Source: Mycobacterium sp. E2479 (GTDB lineage Bacteria; Actinomycetota; Actinomycetes; Mycobacteriales; Mycobacteriaceae). Taken from it: 64,000 nt of DNA. The stretch is taken from the NCBI RefSeq assembly GCF_001667925.1, contig NZ_LZJR01000050.1, positions 1 through 64,000 of the forward strand, written 5' to 3'. The notes under the pieces were generated by a model that made no database searches, was not told the DNA's origin, and saw only the letters and a program-made list of their open reading frames with translations. Both the position numbers and the translations under genes were made by a program. Positions 48,598-60,603 of this stretch are shown in pieces (positions within the stretch are counted from its first letter, which is position 1; each line of letters begins with the position of its first letter).

Positions 48598-50037
48598 TCA
48601 GCTCAAATCGGCTGGAGCTGACAATCTGCCGCGAACCGCCGTCGCTGCGGCAACCGCCGGAGACACCAAATGCGTGCGGCCGCCTTTACCCTGGCGTCCT
48701 TCGAAGTTGCGGTTGGACGTCGCGGCGCATCGCTCGCCCGGCGCAAGCTGGTCGGGATTCATCCCCAGGCACATTGAGCACCCGGCTTGGCGCCATTCGG
48801 CCCCCGCGGCGGTGAAAACCTCGCCCAGCCCTTCGGCTTCGGCCTGCGCGCGCACCCGCATCGAACCCGGCACGACGAGCATCCGCACTCCCGGCGCGAC
48901 CGTGCGGCCCCGCAGCACGTCGGCGACGGCCCGCAGATCTTCGATACGACCGTTGGTGCAAGAGCCCACGAACACCGTGTCAACGGCGACATCACGCATC
49001 GGCGTGCCCGGCCGAAGGTCCATATATGCCAAGGCTTTCTCAGCCGCCTGGCGCTGGGCGTCGTCGGCCATCAGCTCGGGATCCGGCACGGCGTCGCCCA
49101 ACGGCACACCCTGCCCGGGGTTGGTGCCCCACGTCACGAACGGGCTCAGGGACGCGGCGTCGAGGTAGACCTCGGTGTCGAATTCGGCACCGGGGTCGGT
49201 GTGCAGCTGCTGCCAATAACTCATCGCCGCATCCCATTGCGCACCTCGCGGGGCGTGCGGGCGGTCACGCAGGAACTCGAACGTGGTTTCGTCTGGAGCC
49301 ACCATTCCCGCCCGAGCCCCGGCTTCGATGCTCATATTGCAGACGGTCATCCGGCCTTCCATCGACAGCGATTCGATGGCGCTGCCTCGATATTCGATGA
49401 CGTGGCCCTGCCCACCGCCGGTACCGATCTTGGCGATCAGGGCGAGAATGATGTCCTTGGCCGTCACACCGGCTGGCAGCTCCCCATCTACATTGACCGC
49501 CATCGTCTTGAACGGCCGCAGCGGCAAGGTCTGGGTGGCGAGCACGTGCTCGACCTCCGAGGTGCCAATTCCCATGGCCAGCGCGCCGAATGCGCCGTGC
49601 GTCGAGGTGTGGCTGTCACCACAGACGACCGTCATTCCGGGCTGAGTGAGGCCCAGCTGCGGCCCGACCACATGCACGATGCCCTGCTCGAGGTCGCCCA
49701 TCGGATATAGCCGCACACCGAATTCGGCACAATTTCGCCGCAAAGTCTCGACCTGGGTCCGCGACACCGGGTCGGCGATCGGCTTGTCGATATCGGTAGT
49801 CGGAACGTTGTGGTCCTCGGTAGCCAGCGTCAAGTCGGGCCGACGCACCTGCCGGCCGGCCAGGCGCAGGCCGTCGAAGGCCTGCGGGCTGGTTACCTCG
49901 TGCACCAGATGCAGGTCGATGTAGATCAAGTCGGGCTCGCTGGCACCACCGGATACCACGACGTGGTCATCCCAAACTTTTTCGGCCAGGGTGCGCGGTT
50001 TGGTGGCGACCTCCGCCGCCCCTTGGTCGATTCCCAT
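48598..50037 (-). CDS. leuC: 3-isopropylmalate dehydratase, large subunit
   Basis: 479 residues, aconitase family. The three [4Fe-4S] ligands are in [13 protein letters not shown] and [32 protein letters not shown] and the [11 protein letters not shown] end are the substrate-binding signatures. The ATG at 50037 begins [22 protein letters not shown]. Divergent from the IclR gene, whose product probably controls leuCD. Confidence 0.97.
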   Translation of the reverse strand: MGIDQGAAEVATKPRTLAEKVWDDHVVVSGGASEPDLIYIDLHLVHEVTSPQAFDGLRLAGRQVRRPDLTLATEDHNVPTTDIDKPIADPVSRTQVETLRRNCAEFGVRLYPMGDLEQGIVHVVGPQLGLTQPGMTVVCGDSHTSTHGAFGALAMGIGTSEVEHVLATQTLPLRPFKTMAVNVDGELPAGVTAKDIILALIAKIGTGGGQGHVIEYRGSAIESLSMEGRMTVCNMSIEAGARAGMVAPDETTFEFLRDRPHAPRGAQWDAAMSYWQQLHTDPGAEFDTEVYLDAASLSPFVTWGTNPGQGVPLGDAVPDPELMADDAQRQAAEKALAYMDLRPGTPMRDVAVDTVFVGSCTNGRIEDLRAVADVLRGRTVAPGVRMLVVPGSMRVRAQAEAEGLGEVFTAAGAEWRQAGCSMCLGMNPDQLAPGERCAATSNRNFEGRQGKGGRTHLVSPAVAAATAVRGRLSAPADLS

Positions 50038-50109
50038 CTCGAACTCGCCTCACTTCGCCTCGTTAGCGGCTCGCCGATCATTCGGCTGTGATCTCATCAT
50101 ACGAGACGC

Positions 50110-50122
50110 TAGTATCTCCTTG
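50110..50122 (+). promoter_or_regulatory. -10 element for a probable leaderless IclR transcript
   Basis: TAGTAT (50110-50115) is 6 bp before the GTG start at 50122 with no ribosome binding site, the typical spacing for a leaderless mRNA. The surrounding 45 bp holds several TCTC/GAGA half-sites (for example TCTCATCATACGAGA), possible binding sites for the regulator itself. Confidence 0.45.
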
Positions 50123-50823
50123 TGAGACAGCATAGCGGCATCGGCGTCCTGGACAAAGCTGTGGGTATCCTGCACACGATCTCCCAATCACCCTGTGGAT
50201 TAGCCGAACTGTGTGAGCGGACCTCTTTACCCCGCGCCACGGCATACCGGCTGGCCGCCGCCCTCGAAGTCCACCGTCTGCTGGCACGTGACGACGAAGG
50301 ACGCTGGCTGCTCGGTCCCGCCGTCACCGAACTCGCCGCCCACGTCAACGATCCGCTTTTGACCGCCAGCACCGCGGTGCTGCCGCAGCTGCGCGAAACG
50401 ACCGGGGAGAGCGTGCAGCTCTACCGTCGCGAGGGCACCGACCGCGTTTGCGTGGCCGCACTGGAACCCGCTGCGGGCCTTCGCGATACGGTTCCGGTCG
50501 GGGCGCGATTGCCGATGACGGCCGGATCGGGCGCCAAAGTGCTACTGGCCCATAGCGACGCGGCCATCCAGAAATCGGTGCTCGCGACCGCGAAATTCAC
50601 CGAACGAACATTGGCCGAAGTGCGGCGCCGCGGCTGGGCTCAAAGCGTGGCCGAGCGCGAGCCGGGGGTGGCGAGTGTGTCGGCGCCGGTGCGCGATGGC
50701 CGCGGGACCGTCGTCGCGGCCATCTCTGTCTCGGGTCCCATCGACCGGATCGGCCGGCGCCCTGGGGCGCGCTGGGCGGCCGATCTGCTGTCCGCCGCCG
50801 AAGCAATCACCCGCCGCCTCTGA
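50122..50823 (+). CDS. IclR family regulator (LtbR/NdgR-like, leucine biosynthesis)
   Basis: 233 residues. N-terminal winged helix-turn-helix (GLAELCERTSLPRATAYRLA, about 27-46) and C-terminal effector domain (VPVGARLPMTAGSGAKVLLA, VASVSAPVRDGRGTVVAAIS). Divergent IclR genes next to leuCD control leucine biosynthesis in other actinobacteria (LtbR in Corynebacterium, NdgR in Streptomyces); the same role is inferred here. The GTG start looks leaderless. Confidence 0.9.
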   Translation: MRQHSGIGVLDKAVGILHTISQSPCGLAELCERTSLPRATAYRLAAALEVHRLLARDDEGRWLLGPAVTELAAHVNDPLLTASTAVLPQLRETTGESVQLYRREGTDRVCVAALEPAAGLRDTVPVGARLPMTAGSGAKVLLAHSDAAIQKSVLATAKFTERTLAEVRRRGWAQSVAEREPGVASVSAPVRDGRGTVVAAISVSGPIDRIGRRPGARWAADLLSAAEAITRRL

Positions 50824-50954
50824 CCCGTTCCGGCCGCGAGTGTGCGTCCAGGGCGGCGTGATCGGCTTGGGCTCAAGGGGAATTTGTCGCCGTGGATGCA
50901 CGCTCAACGCCACCAATGCACAGTGACCGCGGTCCGCCTGACAGACTGACCGGC

Positions 50955-51467
50955 ATGGGAACCAATCAGCGCGCGAGCATCGTCATGTCCGAAGACGAGA
51001 TCGCTGAATTCGTCGTGAAAAGCCGCACCGGCACGCTGGCCACCATCGGCGCCGACGGGCAGCCTCACTTGACCGCAATGTGGTACGCCGTCGTCGACGG
51101 CGAGATCTGGCTGGAGACCAAGGCCAAATCGCAGAAAGCCATCAACCTCAAGCGTGATCCGCGAGTCAGCTTTCTGATCGAGGACGGCCACACTTACGAC
51201 ACATTGCGCGGGGTGTCCTTCGAGGGCGTCGCCGAAATCGTCGACGATCCCGACGTCTCGCACCGCGTGGGCGTCAGCGTCTGGGAGCGCTACACCGGTC
51301 CCTATGACGACGACATGAAACCGTTCGTCGAGCAGATGATGAACAAGCGGGTCTGCGTTCGCATCGTGACCCGCCGGGCTCGTTCGTGGGATCATCGCAA
51401 ACTCGGATTGCCGGCCATGCCGGTGGGCGGATCGACAGCACCAGCGGTGCTGGGGACCGACCAGTAG
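50955..51467 (+). CDS. F420/FMN-dependent oxidoreductase-type protein (Rv2991-like)
   Basis: 170 residues with the split beta-barrel (pyridoxamine-phosphate oxidase-like) fold: SRTGTLATIGADGQPHLTAM, WLETKAKSQKAINLKRDPRV and SVWERYTGPYDDD. Rv2991-type proteins belong to the F420-binding FDOR-B group; F420 use is inferred. The fbiD gene for F420 synthesis lies 7 kb away. The ATG at 50955 matches the H37Rv N terminus (MGTxQRAxIVMSE). Confidence 0.85.
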   Translation: MGTNQRASIVMSEDEIAEFVVKSRTGTLATIGADGQPHLTAMWYAVVDGEIWLETKAKSQKAINLKRDPRVSFLIEDGHTYDTLRGVSFEGVAEIVDDPDVSHRVGVSVWERYTGPYDDDMKPFVEQMMNKRVCVRIVTRRARSWDHRKLGLPAMPVGGSTAPAVLGTDQ

Positions 51468-51479
51468 CCGCGATATTTG

Positions 51480-51552
51480 TAGCCCCGATGGGATTCGAAC
51501 CCACGCTACCGCCGTGAGAGGGCGGCGTCCTAGGCCGCTAGACGACGGGGCC
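51480..51552 (-). tRNA. tRNA-Glu (CTC)
   Basis: 73 nt. The acceptor stem is GGCCCCG/CGGGGCT (G1-U72 wobble). The anticodon arm is CCGCC-CTCTCAC-GGCGG with anticodon CTC, and the T-arm has GGTTCGAATCCC. No CCA is encoded. It precedes gltX, the glutamyl-tRNA synthetase gene, on the other side of the tRNA pair. Confidence 0.96.
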
Positions 51553-51625
51553 AGAAACGATCCGAGCAGTCAGCATAGCTCACCCTGTTAAGCCCACCTA
51601 ATCGCTGGGAACGGCCAGAGTTTTG

Positions 51626-51697
51626 CTGGGGTACCAGGACTCGAACCTAGAATGGCTGAACCAGAATCAGCTGTGTTGCCAATTACACCATACCCCA
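51626..51697 (-). tRNA. tRNA-Gln (CTG)
   Basis: 72 nt. The acceptor stem is TGGGGTA/TACCCCA with discriminator G, the anticodon loop is TTCTGGT (anticodon CTG), and the T-arm has GGTTCGAGTCC. No CCA is encoded. It lies between gltX and tRNA-Glu. In actinobacteria tRNA-Gln is first charged with Glu by GltX and then amidated, so the cluster is functionally tidy. Confidence 0.96.
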
Positions 51698-51848
51698 TTG
51701 GCTGCCTAAAACCGCTGGTCAGCGTCGATTGCGGGCTTTCATAAGCGCTTTGGAGTCCGCCGCCGCCAGCCGTTGTCGGCCTTTCGGTAAACCGCAGTGC
51801 AGACTACCAAAGTCTCGACGGACACTCCGCACACGCGGTCCCGGGCGC

Positions 51849-53327
51849 TCAAGCGGGGTCCCGCCCCGCCGTCTCCCGCGCCGCCCGCAGTCGCCGCATG
51901 CTGCGGTCGCGGCCCAGCAGCTCCAACGACTCGAACAACGGTGGGCTGACGGTCGTTCCGGTCGCCCCCACCCTGATCGGACCGAACGCCTTGCGCGGTT
52001 TGAGGCCCAGCTTCTCGATGAGCGCGGCCTTGAGCGCGGCTTCGATCTGCGGAGCGGTCCAATTCGCCACGGCGTCCAGTGCAGGCAGCGCCGCGTCCAG
52101 AACCGCGGCGCCGTCAGCTCCCAGTTCCTTGGCGACGGCCTTGGGGTCGAGCGCGTAGTCGTCGTCGTTGAGGAACTTCAGCAGGTCCCACGCGTCACCG
52201 AGGACCACGATGCGGGTCTGGACCAGGCCGGCCGCGGTGGCGAAGCTTGCGTCATCCAGTTCGAGGCGATGACCGTGAACGTCGAGATAGTCGCGCAACC
52301 TTGCGGCGAAGTCGTCGGCCGTCAGCATCCGGATGTGCTCGGCGTTGAGCGCGTCGGCCTTCTTCTGGTCGAAGCGGGCGGGATTGGAGTTGACGTTGAC
52401 CACGTCGAACGCGGCCACCATCTCCTCAAGGGTGAACACATCGTGGTCGTCGGCGATGGCCCAGCCGAGCAACGCGAGATAGTTGAGCAACCCTTCGGGG
52501 ATGAAGCCCCGGTCGCGGTGAGCAAACAGGTTCGACTGCGGGTCGCGCTTGGAGAGCTTTTTGGTTCCCTCGCCCAATACCGTTGGGAGGTGCGCAAACT
52601 GCGGAGTGCGCTCGGCGACACCGATCCGGATCAGCGCCTGATACAGCGCAAGCTGGCGCGGCGTCGACGGCAGCAGGTCCTCTCCCCGCAGCACATGGGT
52701 GATCTTCATCAGCGCGTCATCGCACGGGTTGACCAAGGTGTACAACGGATCTCCGTTAGCGCGGGTCAACGCGAAGTCGGGCACGGACCCGGCCGCGAAG
52801 CTGGTGGTGCCGCGAACCAGATCCTCCCACACGAGGTCTTCGTCGGGCATCCGCAACCGCACCACGGGTTTACGGCCCTCCGTCAGGAACGCGGCGCGCT
52901 GCGAATCGGTCAGCTGCCGGTCGAAATTGTCGTAGCCCAGCTTCGGATTACGGCCCGCGGCGACGTGGCGCGCCTCGACTTCCTCCGGCGTCGAAAACGC
53001 GTAGTACGCCTCTCCGGCTTCGAGCAGCCTGGCCACCACGTCGTGATAGATCTCACCGCGTAGCGACTGGCGGTAGGGGGCGTAGGGTCCGCCCACCTCT
53101 GGTCCCTCGTCCCAATCCAGGCCCAGCCAGCGCAGCGCGTCCAGCAGCGCCAGATAGCTCTCCTCGCTGTCGCGCTGCGCATCGGTGTCCTCGATGCGAA
53201 ACACGAAGGTGCCCCCGGTGTGTCGGGCGTAGGCCCAATTGAACAGCGCCGTGCGGACCATTCCGACGTGCGGTGTGCCGGTGGGCGAGGGACAGAATCG
53301 GACGCGGACTCGGGCTGGTGCAGTCAC
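51849..53327 (-). CDS. gltX: Glutamyl-tRNA synthetase (non-discriminating type expected)
   Basis: 492 residues. Class I synthetase with the HIGH-type signature [10 protein letters not shown] (13-22), [15 protein letters not shown] and the KMSKS-type KKLSKRD near 250, then an anticodon-binding helical domain. The GTG at 53327 has AAAGGA upstream and overlaps the stop of the FAH gene (GTGA). Since no glutaminyl-tRNA synthetase is typical of mycobacteria, it should also charge tRNA-Gln. Confidence 0.97.
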   Translation of the reverse strand: MTAPARVRVRFCPSPTGTPHVGMVRTALFNWAYARHTGGTFVFRIEDTDAQRDSEESYLALLDALRWLGLDWDEGPEVGGPYAPYRQSLRGEIYHDVVARLLEAGEAYYAFSTPEEVEARHVAAGRNPKLGYDNFDRQLTDSQRAAFLTEGRKPVVRLRMPDEDLVWEDLVRGTTSFAAGSVPDFALTRANGDPLYTLVNPCDDALMKITHVLRGEDLLPSTPRQLALYQALIRIGVAERTPQFAHLPTVLGEGTKKLSKRDPQSNLFAHRDRGFIPEGLLNYLALLGWAIADDHDVFTLEEMVAAFDVVNVNSNPARFDQKKADALNAEHIRMLTADDFAARLRDYLDVHGHRLELDDASFATAAGLVQTRIVVLGDAWDLLKFLNDDDYALDPKAVAKELGADGAAVLDAALPALDAVANWTAPQIEAALKAALIEKLGLKPRKAFGPIRVGATGTTVSPPLFESLELLGRDRSMRRLRAARETAGRDPA

Positions 53328-54130
53328 GATTTTCCTTTGCGGACCACGGGATTGGTCAGGGTGCCGATGCCCTCGATGGTGATGGAGACGGTGTCGCCGT
53401 CCTCGATGGGGCCGACACCTGCCGGCGTTCCGGTGAGGATTATGTCGCCCGGCAGCAAGGTCATCACCGCCGAAATGAACTCGACGATCGAACCGATGTC
53501 GTGAATCAGCAGCGAGGTACGGCTGTGCTGCTTGACATCGCCGTTGACCTCGGTGCGCAGGTCCAGATCGCCCGGGTCCAGGGGTTTGAGGTCGGTGACG
53601 ATCCACGGCCCCACCGGGCAGAAAGTGTCATGCCCCTTGGCCCTGGTCCACTGGCCATCGGATTTTTGTTGATCGCGCGCCGTCACGTCATTGCCGACGG
53701 TGTAGCCGAGGATGTTCTCCGCCGCCTGAGCGGCCGAGACGTCCTTGCAGGGCCGGCCGATGACGACCCCGAGCTCACCCTCGAAGTGCACCGGTGATGC
53801 GTTGGCCGGCAATCGAATAGGCACGTTCGGCCCGATGATCGCGGTGTTGGGTTTGAGGAAGATCACCGGATCCACCGGCGCCGGGCCGGTCATATCCTTC
53901 ATTTCGGCGATGTGATCGGTGTAGTTCTTGCCTACACACACCACCTTGCTGGCCAGTATCGGGGCGAGCAGCCGCACGTCGGCCAGCGGCCATGATCGCC
54001 CGGTGAAGTTGGGCGTGCCGAATGGATGTTCGGCGATCTCGCGCGCGATCATCTCGGCTGGGGCGTTGAGTTCACCTTCGATACTGACGAAGGCGACACC
54101 TTCCGGGCTGGCGATTCGACCAAGGCGCAT
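53324..54130 (-). CDS. Fumarylacetoacetate hydrolase family protein (Rv2993c-like)
   Basis: 268 residues. The FAH fold shows the metal ligands in [13 protein letters not shown] (Glu-x-Glu) and the downstream Asp in [10 protein letters not shown], plus [12 protein letters not shown] and [10 protein letters not shown]. Members are 2-hydroxyhepta-2,4-diene-1,7-dioate isomerases, acylpyruvases or oxaloacetate decarboxylases; which one cannot be told. Coupled to gltX. Two repeat units (locus E) begin 10 bp upstream of its start. Confidence 0.92.
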   Translation of the reverse strand: MRLGRIASPEGVAFVSIEGELNAPAEMIAREIAEHPFGTPNFTGRSWPLADVRLLAPILASKVVCVGKNYTDHIAEMKDMTGPAPVDPVIFLKPNTAIIGPNVPIRLPANASPVHFEGELGVVIGRPCKDVSAAQAAENILGYTVGNDVTARDQQKSDGQWTRAKGHDTFCPVGPWIVTDLKPLDPGDLDLRTEVNGDVKQHSRTSLLIHDIGSIVEFISAVMTLLPGDIILTGTPAGVGPIEDGDTVSITIEGIGTLTNPVVRKGKS

Positions 54131-54140
54131 TTGGTTGAGC

Positions 54141-54251
54141 CTAGTGACGGTCGCGAGCGCGGCGTAGCCGGGCGTGGCGGGCCGTCACCATCGGAGCTAG
54201 TGACGGTCGCGAGCGCGGCGTAGCCGGGCGTGGCGGGCCGTCACCATCGGC
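54141..54251. repeat. Intergenic tandem repeat locus E (56-bp unit, 2 copies)
   Basis: CTAGTGACGGTCGCGAGCGC starts at 54141 and again at 54197 and runs to CCGTCACCATCGG. It is the reverse-complement orientation of the locus D unit. It occupies most of the gap between the divergent FAH and MFS genes, so it lies in their promoter region. Confidence 0.93.
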
Positions 54252-54285
54252 CCATCTCGCCTAGTCGGCGGGGCCTCGGGCCGGC

Positions 54286-55656
54286 ATGGCACTGGCGAGC
54301 ACCGGCACCAGTCCTACCCCTGAATTTCGCGCAGGTATGCAAGCATGGGGAATGCAGACCGACCCGGCCGCGACGCCCGAACTGGGTGCGGGCGCGCGCT
54401 GGTCAATCATGATCGTTTCGCTGCTGGCAACGGCGAGTTCCTTCCTCTTCATCAATGGCGTCGCGTTCCTCATCCCGTCGCTGCAAGCCGCGCGTGGAAT
54501 ACGGCTGGACGAAGCCGGTCTGCTGGCCTCGATGCCCAGCTGGGGCATGGTGGTCACGCTGGTGCTCTGGGGGTACGTGTTGGACCGGGTCGGCGAGCGG
54601 GTGGTCATGACCACCGGCTCGGCGCTCACCGCGATAGCCGCCTACGCCGCGGCCTCGGCGCATTCGATCGTGATGATCGCCGTATACCTGTTTCTCGGTG
54701 GTATGGCCGCCGCCAGTTGCAACACGGCCGGTGGGCGGCTGGTGTCCGCCTGGTTTCCGCCACACCAGCGCGGACTGGCGATGGGCATCCGCCAAACTGC
54801 GCAACCATTAGGAATCGCGTTGGGCGCATTGGTAATTCCCGAGCTTGCCGAACACGGGCCACAGGCCGGCCTTCGATTCGCCGCGTTCGCGTGCGCGGTC
54901 GGAGCGATAGCGAGCGTCGTCGGAGTCGTCGACCCGCCACGCAAACCCCGTGCCAGCGCAAGCAATCAGGAACTCGCCAGCCCTTACCGAGGGTCGTTGA
55001 CACTGTGGCGAATTCACGCAGTGGCAGGTCTGTTGATGATGCCGCAAACGGTGACCATCACGTTCATGCTGGTATGGCTGATCAAGAACTTGCACTGGTC
55101 TGTCGCAGCCGCCGGCGGGTTGGTGACTCTCTCGCAGCTGCTCGGCGCGCTCGGTCGCGTGGCCGTGGGCCGTTGGTCCGATCGGCTCGGCTCACGCATG
55201 CGACCGGTGCGCTACATCGCGGCCGCAGCCGTGCTGATCCTTGTGTTGCTGGCGTGGGCCGATTACCTGAACAGTCGCTGGCAAGCGGTGCTGATGGTAG
55301 CCATCACGGTGATCGCGGTCCTCGACAACGGGCTGGAAGCCACCGCAATCACCGAATTCGCCGGGCCGTACTGGAGTGGGCGAGCCCTGGGCATCCAGAA
55401 CACCACCCAGCGGATGGTTGCTGCGGCCGGTCCCCCACTGTTCGGAGCCTTGATCTCGGCCGCGAAATACCCACCGGCATGGCTGTTGTGCGCGTTGTTC
55501 CCCTTGGCGGCGGTGCCGCTGGTGCCGGCGCGGTTGCTGCCGCCCGGCCTGGAGACTAGAGCCCGGCAGCAATCCGTTCGCCGATTTCGGTGGTGGCGCG
55601 CCGTTCGCTTCCACGCGTCGCCAAATACTGCTCGACGGCCCGGTCCACCCGCGTAG
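54286..55656 (+). CDS. Major facilitator superfamily transporter (Rv2994-like)
   Basis: Up to 456 residues and about 12 membrane helices. The MFS loop motif is [13 protein letters not shown] after helix 2, with [21 protein letters not shown] in helix 5 and [20 protein letters not shown] in the second half. The substrate is unknown. The last 101 bp overlap the 3' end of leuB on the other strand, so the basic tail ([20 protein letters not shown]) is antisense to the LeuB C terminus. The start is uncertain (ATG 54286, 54337 or 54352). Confidence 0.9.
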   Translation: MALASTGTSPTPEFRAGMQAWGMQTDPAATPELGAGARWSIMIVSLLATASSFLFINGVAFLIPSLQAARGIRLDEAGLLASMPSWGMVVTLVLWGYVLDRVGERVVMTTGSALTAIAAYAAASAHSIVMIAVYLFLGGMAAASCNTAGGRLVSAWFPPHQRGLAMGIRQTAQPLGIALGALVIPELAEHGPQAGLRFAAFACAVGAIASVVGVVDPPRKPRASASNQELASPYRGSLTLWRIHAVAGLLMMPQTVTITFMLVWLIKNLHWSVAAAGGLVTLSQLLGALGRVAVGRWSDRLGSRMRPVRYIAAAAVLILVLLAWADYLNSRWQAVLMVAITVIAVLDNGLEATAITEFAGPYWSGRALGIQNTTQRMVAAAGPPLFGALISAAKYPPAWLLCALFPLAAVPLVPARLLPPGLETRARQQSVRRFRWWRAVRFHASPNTARRPGPPA

Positions 55657-56566
55657 CGGCGGCTTCCTCGCCGAGATGGGCGAGCAGCAGCGCCACCGAC
55701 ATGACGGCTGCGGTCGGATCGGCGATGCCCTGCCCGGCGATGTCCGGAGCGCTGCCGTGTACCGGCTCGAACATCGAGGGGTTGGTCCGCGTGCCATCGA
55801 TATTTCCACTGGCCGCCAAGCCAATTCCGCCGCACACCGCTGCGGACAGGTCGGTGATGATGTCGCCGAATAGGTTGTCGGTGACGATCACGTCGAAGCG
55901 ACCGGGGTCGGTGACCATGAAGATGGTCGCGGCGTCGATATGTTGATACGCCACCTCGACGTCGGGGTAGTCCCGGCCGACCTCGGTCACGATGCGCGAC
56001 CACAGCCTGCCGGCGAAGGTCAACACGTTGGTTTTGTGCACCAATGTCAAGTGCTTGCGCCGTCGCCGGGCCCGCTCGAACGCGTCGACCACCACGCGAC
56101 GCACACCGAAAGCCGTGTTCTGGCTTACCTCCGTCGCCACTTCGTTGGGAGTTCCGACGCGGATGGCGCCGCCGGTGCCGGTGTAAGGACCTTCGGTCCC
56201 CTCGCGCACCACCACGAAGTCGATCTCGGGGTTGCCGGCCAGCGGGCTGTTCACTCCTGGATAAAGCCGGCCCGGCCGCAAGTTGATGTGGTGGTCCAGC
56301 TCGAAACGCAGGCGCAGCAACAACCCTCGCTCCAGCACCCCGCTGGGCACCGACGGGTCCCCGATAGCACCGAGCAGTATGGCGTCATGCGCGCGCAGCT
56401 CGTCGACGACCGAGTCCGGCAGTAGCTCTCCGGTGGCGTGGTACCGCCGCGCCCCCAGGTCGTAGCTGGTCTTGTCCACCCCGGGCAGGACCGTGTCCAG
56501 GACTTTGATGGCCTCGGAAATGACTTCGGGGCCAATACCGTCGCCCTCTATCACCGCCAGCTTCAT
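55556..56566 (-). CDS. leuB: 3-isopropylmalate dehydrogenase
   Basis: 336 residues. NAD-dependent oxidative decarboxylase of leucine synthesis: [41 protein letters not shown] and [20 protein letters not shown] carry the substrate and NAD residues. Its 3' end overlaps the MFS gene by 101 bp tail to tail. It follows serA by 37 bp on the same strand. Confidence 0.96.
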   Translation of the reverse strand: MKLAVIEGDGIGPEVISEAIKVLDTVLPGVDKTSYDLGARRYHATGELLPDSVVDELRAHDAILLGAIGDPSVPSGVLERGLLLRLRFELDHHINLRPGRLYPGVNSPLAGNPEIDFVVVREGTEGPYTGTGGAIRVGTPNEVATEVSQNTAFGVRRVVVDAFERARRRRKHLTLVHKTNVLTFAGRLWSRIVTEVGRDYPDVEVAYQHIDAATIFMVTDPGRFDVIVTDNLFGDIITDLSAAVCGGIGLAASGNIDGTRTNPSMFEPVHGSAPDIAGQGIADPTAAVMSVALLLAHLGEEAAATRVDRAVEQYLATRGSERRATTEIGERIAAGL

Positions 56567-56603
56567 CGGCGCCGCTTTACATCGCGTCGGCGCGCATCAA
56601 CGG

Positions 56604-58190
56604 TCACGACAGATCAACCACCTCAAGCTTGTTGGCGCCGACGGCTGCGCCGATTTCGGCCCGCACGTCGCCCGGTACGTCTTGATCCAGCCGCAGCAGG
56701 ATCGTCGCACTCGGACCTTCCGTGTCCTCGGAAAGCTGCGCCGCTTCGATGTTCACCCCGGCCGAACCCAGCAGAGTGCCGATCTTGCCCAGCGCGCCGG
56801 GCTGGTCGACATAGTTGATCACCAGGTTGATACCTTGGGCGCGCAGATCGAAGTTGCGGCCGTTGATCTGCACGATCTTTTCCACCAGCTGTGGTCCGGA
56901 CAGGGTGCCGGCGACGTTGGCGGCGGTGCCATCGGGCGCTACCGCGCGTACGTCGACCACGCTGCGGTGGTTCGGGCTTTCCGACGCGGTGCTGATTTCG
57001 GCTATGATGCCACGTTCGTCGGCCAGCGCCGGGGCGTTGACGAACGTCACCGGCCCCTCGACGACAGCCGAGAACAACCCGCGCAGCGCCGAAAGCTTAA
57101 GCACCTCAACATCTTCGGAGGCCAGCTCACCGCGCACCTGCACCGACAACGACACCGGCGGACCGTCGGACAGCGTGGCGGCCAACACCCCGAGCTTGCG
57201 CACCAGGTCCAGCCAGGGCGCCACCTCCTCGTTGACCACCCCGCCGCCGACATTGACCGCGTCGGGAACGAATTCCCCGGCCAGCGCGAGTTTCACGCTT
57301 GCGGCGACGTCGGTGCCGGCCCGGTCTTGCGCCTCTTCGGTCGATGCCCCCAGATGCGGAGTGACCACCACCTGCGGCAGCTCGAACAGCGGGCTATCGG
57401 TGCAGGGCTCTTTGGAGAAGACGTCCAGACCGGCCGCGCGCACGTGGCCACTGCGCACCGCGTCGGCCAGCGCGGCCTCGTCCACCAGACCACCGCGGGC
57501 CGCGTTGACGATGATGACGCCCGGCTTGGCCTTCGCCAGCGCATCCTTGTCGATCAAACCCGCGGTTTCGGGCGTCTTCGGCAAGTGCACCGAGATGAAG
57601 TCGGCGCGCGTCAACAGTTCGTCCAGCGTCAGCAACTCGATGCCCAACTGTGCGGCACGGGCGGGCGACACGTAGGGGTCGTAGGCGATCAGGTGGGTGC
57701 CGAAGGCGCTGAGCCGCTGCGCGACCAACTGCCCGATGCGGCCCAGGCCCACAACGCCGACCGTCTTGCCGAAGATCTCGGTGCCCGAGAAGGACGACCG
57801 CTTCCAGGCGTGCTCGCGCAGCGAAGCATCGGCGGCGGGGATCTGCCGGGCGGCGGACAGCAGCAGCGCGAGCGCATGCTCGGCGGCACTGTGAATGTTC
57901 GACGTCGGCGCGTTGACCACCAGCACACCGCGCTCGGTGGCGGCGTCGACGTCGACGTTGTCCAGGCCTACTCCGGCGCGGGCGACGATCTTCAGCTTGG
58001 GCGCCGCGGCCAACACCTCGGCGTCGACGGTGGTGGCCGAACGCACCAGCAGCGCATCGGCCTCCGGCACCGCCGCCAGCAGCTTCTCGCGATCGGGGCC
58101 GTCTACCCAGCGCACCTCTACCTGGTCGCCCAGGGCGGCGACGGTTGATTCGGCTAGCTTGTCGGCAATGAGTACAACAGGCAGATTCAC
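56604..58190 (-). CDS. serA: D-3-phosphoglycerate dehydrogenase
   Basis: 528 residues, the long mycobacterial form (same length as H37Rv SerA1). NAD motif [17 protein letters not shown], catalytic Arg in [13 protein letters not shown] and His in [13 protein letters not shown]. The intervening ASB domain is at about 320-450 and the C-terminal ACT domain ([20 protein letters not shown]) binds serine. It makes the first step of serine synthesis. The GTG start at 58190 has no strong ribosome binding site. Confidence 0.96.
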   Translation of the reverse strand: MNLPVVLIADKLAESTVAALGDQVEVRWVDGPDREKLLAAVPEADALLVRSATTVDAEVLAAAPKLKIVARAGVGLDNVDVDAATERGVLVVNAPTSNIHSAAEHALALLLSAARQIPAADASLREHAWKRSSFSGTEIFGKTVGVVGLGRIGQLVAQRLSAFGTHLIAYDPYVSPARAAQLGIELLTLDELLTRADFISVHLPKTPETAGLIDKDALAKAKPGVIIVNAARGGLVDEAALADAVRSGHVRAAGLDVFSKEPCTDSPLFELPQVVVTPHLGASTEEAQDRAGTDVAASVKLALAGEFVPDAVNVGGGVVNEEVAPWLDLVRKLGVLAATLSDGPPVSLSVQVRGELASEDVEVLKLSALRGLFSAVVEGPVTFVNAPALADERGIIAEISTASESPNHRSVVDVRAVAPDGTAANVAGTLSGPQLVEKIVQINGRNFDLRAQGINLVINYVDQPGALGKIGTLLGSAGVNIEAAQLSEDTEGPSATILLRLDQDVPGDVRAEIGAAVGANKLEVVDLS

Positions 58191-58355
58191 CCGGCCAGCC
58201 TATCGGCTGTAATCGACGCGTTGACGTCACCGTCGTCGGGAGCGGACCCCACGGGCTGCCCGCCGCCCTATTCTTCCCCCGGGCCCGCCTGAAAGTGCAG
58301 GTCGCCGAAGCTCAGCCGGCCTTTCGCCGGGGGCGCGGGCACCGGTGCGCCTACG

Positions 58356-58967
58356 ATGACGCCCGTGACGAAACTCGCGATCATCTACTACTCGGCCACC
58401 GGCCACGGCACCACGATGGCGCACCGCGTTGCCGCCGCGGCCGAATCGGCGGGGGCCGAAGTCCGCCTGCGGCACGTCGCCGAAACGCTGGATCCCGAAT
58501 CGTTCGCCCACAACCCCGCCTGGACGGCGAACTACGAGGCCACCAAGGACCTTCCGTCGGCCACCGGCGACGACATCGTCTGGGCCGATGCGGTGATCTT
58601 CGGGTCACCGACCCGGTTCGGCTCTCCGGCAGCGCAATTGCGCGCATTCCTCGATTCGCTGGGTGGGCTGTGGGCGCAGGGCAAGCTCGCGGACAAGGTG
58701 TACGCGGGCTTCACGTCGTCCAACACCATCCATGGCGGTCAGGAAACCACCCTGCTCTCGCTGTACATCACGCTGATGCACTTCGGCGGCATCATCGTGC
58801 CGCCGGGATACACCGACCCGTGCAAGTTCGTCGATGGCAATCCCTATGGGGTGAGCCTGGTCACCACCCACGACAACATCAAGGAATTCGACGAGCCCAC
58901 CGGCACCGCCCTCGAACATCTGGCCCGCCGGGTGGTCGAGACGGCGGGGCGCCTTGCGGCGTCGTAG
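58356..58967 (+). CDS. wrbA: NAD(P)H:quinone oxidoreductase, WrbA type
   Basis: A 203-residue flavodoxin-like protein. FMN phosphate loop in YYSATGHGTTMA, then FGSPTRFGSPAAQLRAFLD and GFTSSNTIHGGQETT, as in type IV quinone oxidoreductases. Two-electron quinone reduction is expected from the family. The ATG at 58356 or GTG at 58365 could be the start. It converges on ilvC across a large hairpin. Confidence 0.92.
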   Translation: MTPVTKLAIIYYSATGHGTTMAHRVAAAAESAGAEVRLRHVAETLDPESFAHNPAWTANYEATKDLPSATGDDIVWADAVIFGSPTRFGSPAAQLRAFLDSLGGLWAQGKLADKVYAGFTSSNTIHGGQETTLLSLYITLMHFGGIIVPPGYTDPCKFVDGNPYGVSLVTTHDNIKEFDEPTGTALEHLARRVVETAGRLAAS

Positions 58968-58971
58968 CCGT

Positions 58972-59027
58972 CGAACGTGCACTCACGGCGAAAAAGTCGC
59001 AAAATATTCGCCCTGAGTGCACGTTCG
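58972..59027. terminator. Long inverted repeat (21-bp arms) between wrbA and ilvC
   Basis: CGAACGTGCACTCACGGCGAA (58972-58992) pairs with TTCGCCCTGAGTGCACGTTCG (59007-59027) at 20 of 21 positions around a 14-nt AT-rich loop. It lies 5 bp after the wrbA stop and 11 bp before the ilvC stop, so it can fold at the end of both transcripts. Confidence 0.8.
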
Positions 59028-59038
59028 GCGCAAATAAA

Positions 59039-60602
<1,564 letters not shown>

Positions 60603-60603
<1 letters not shown>

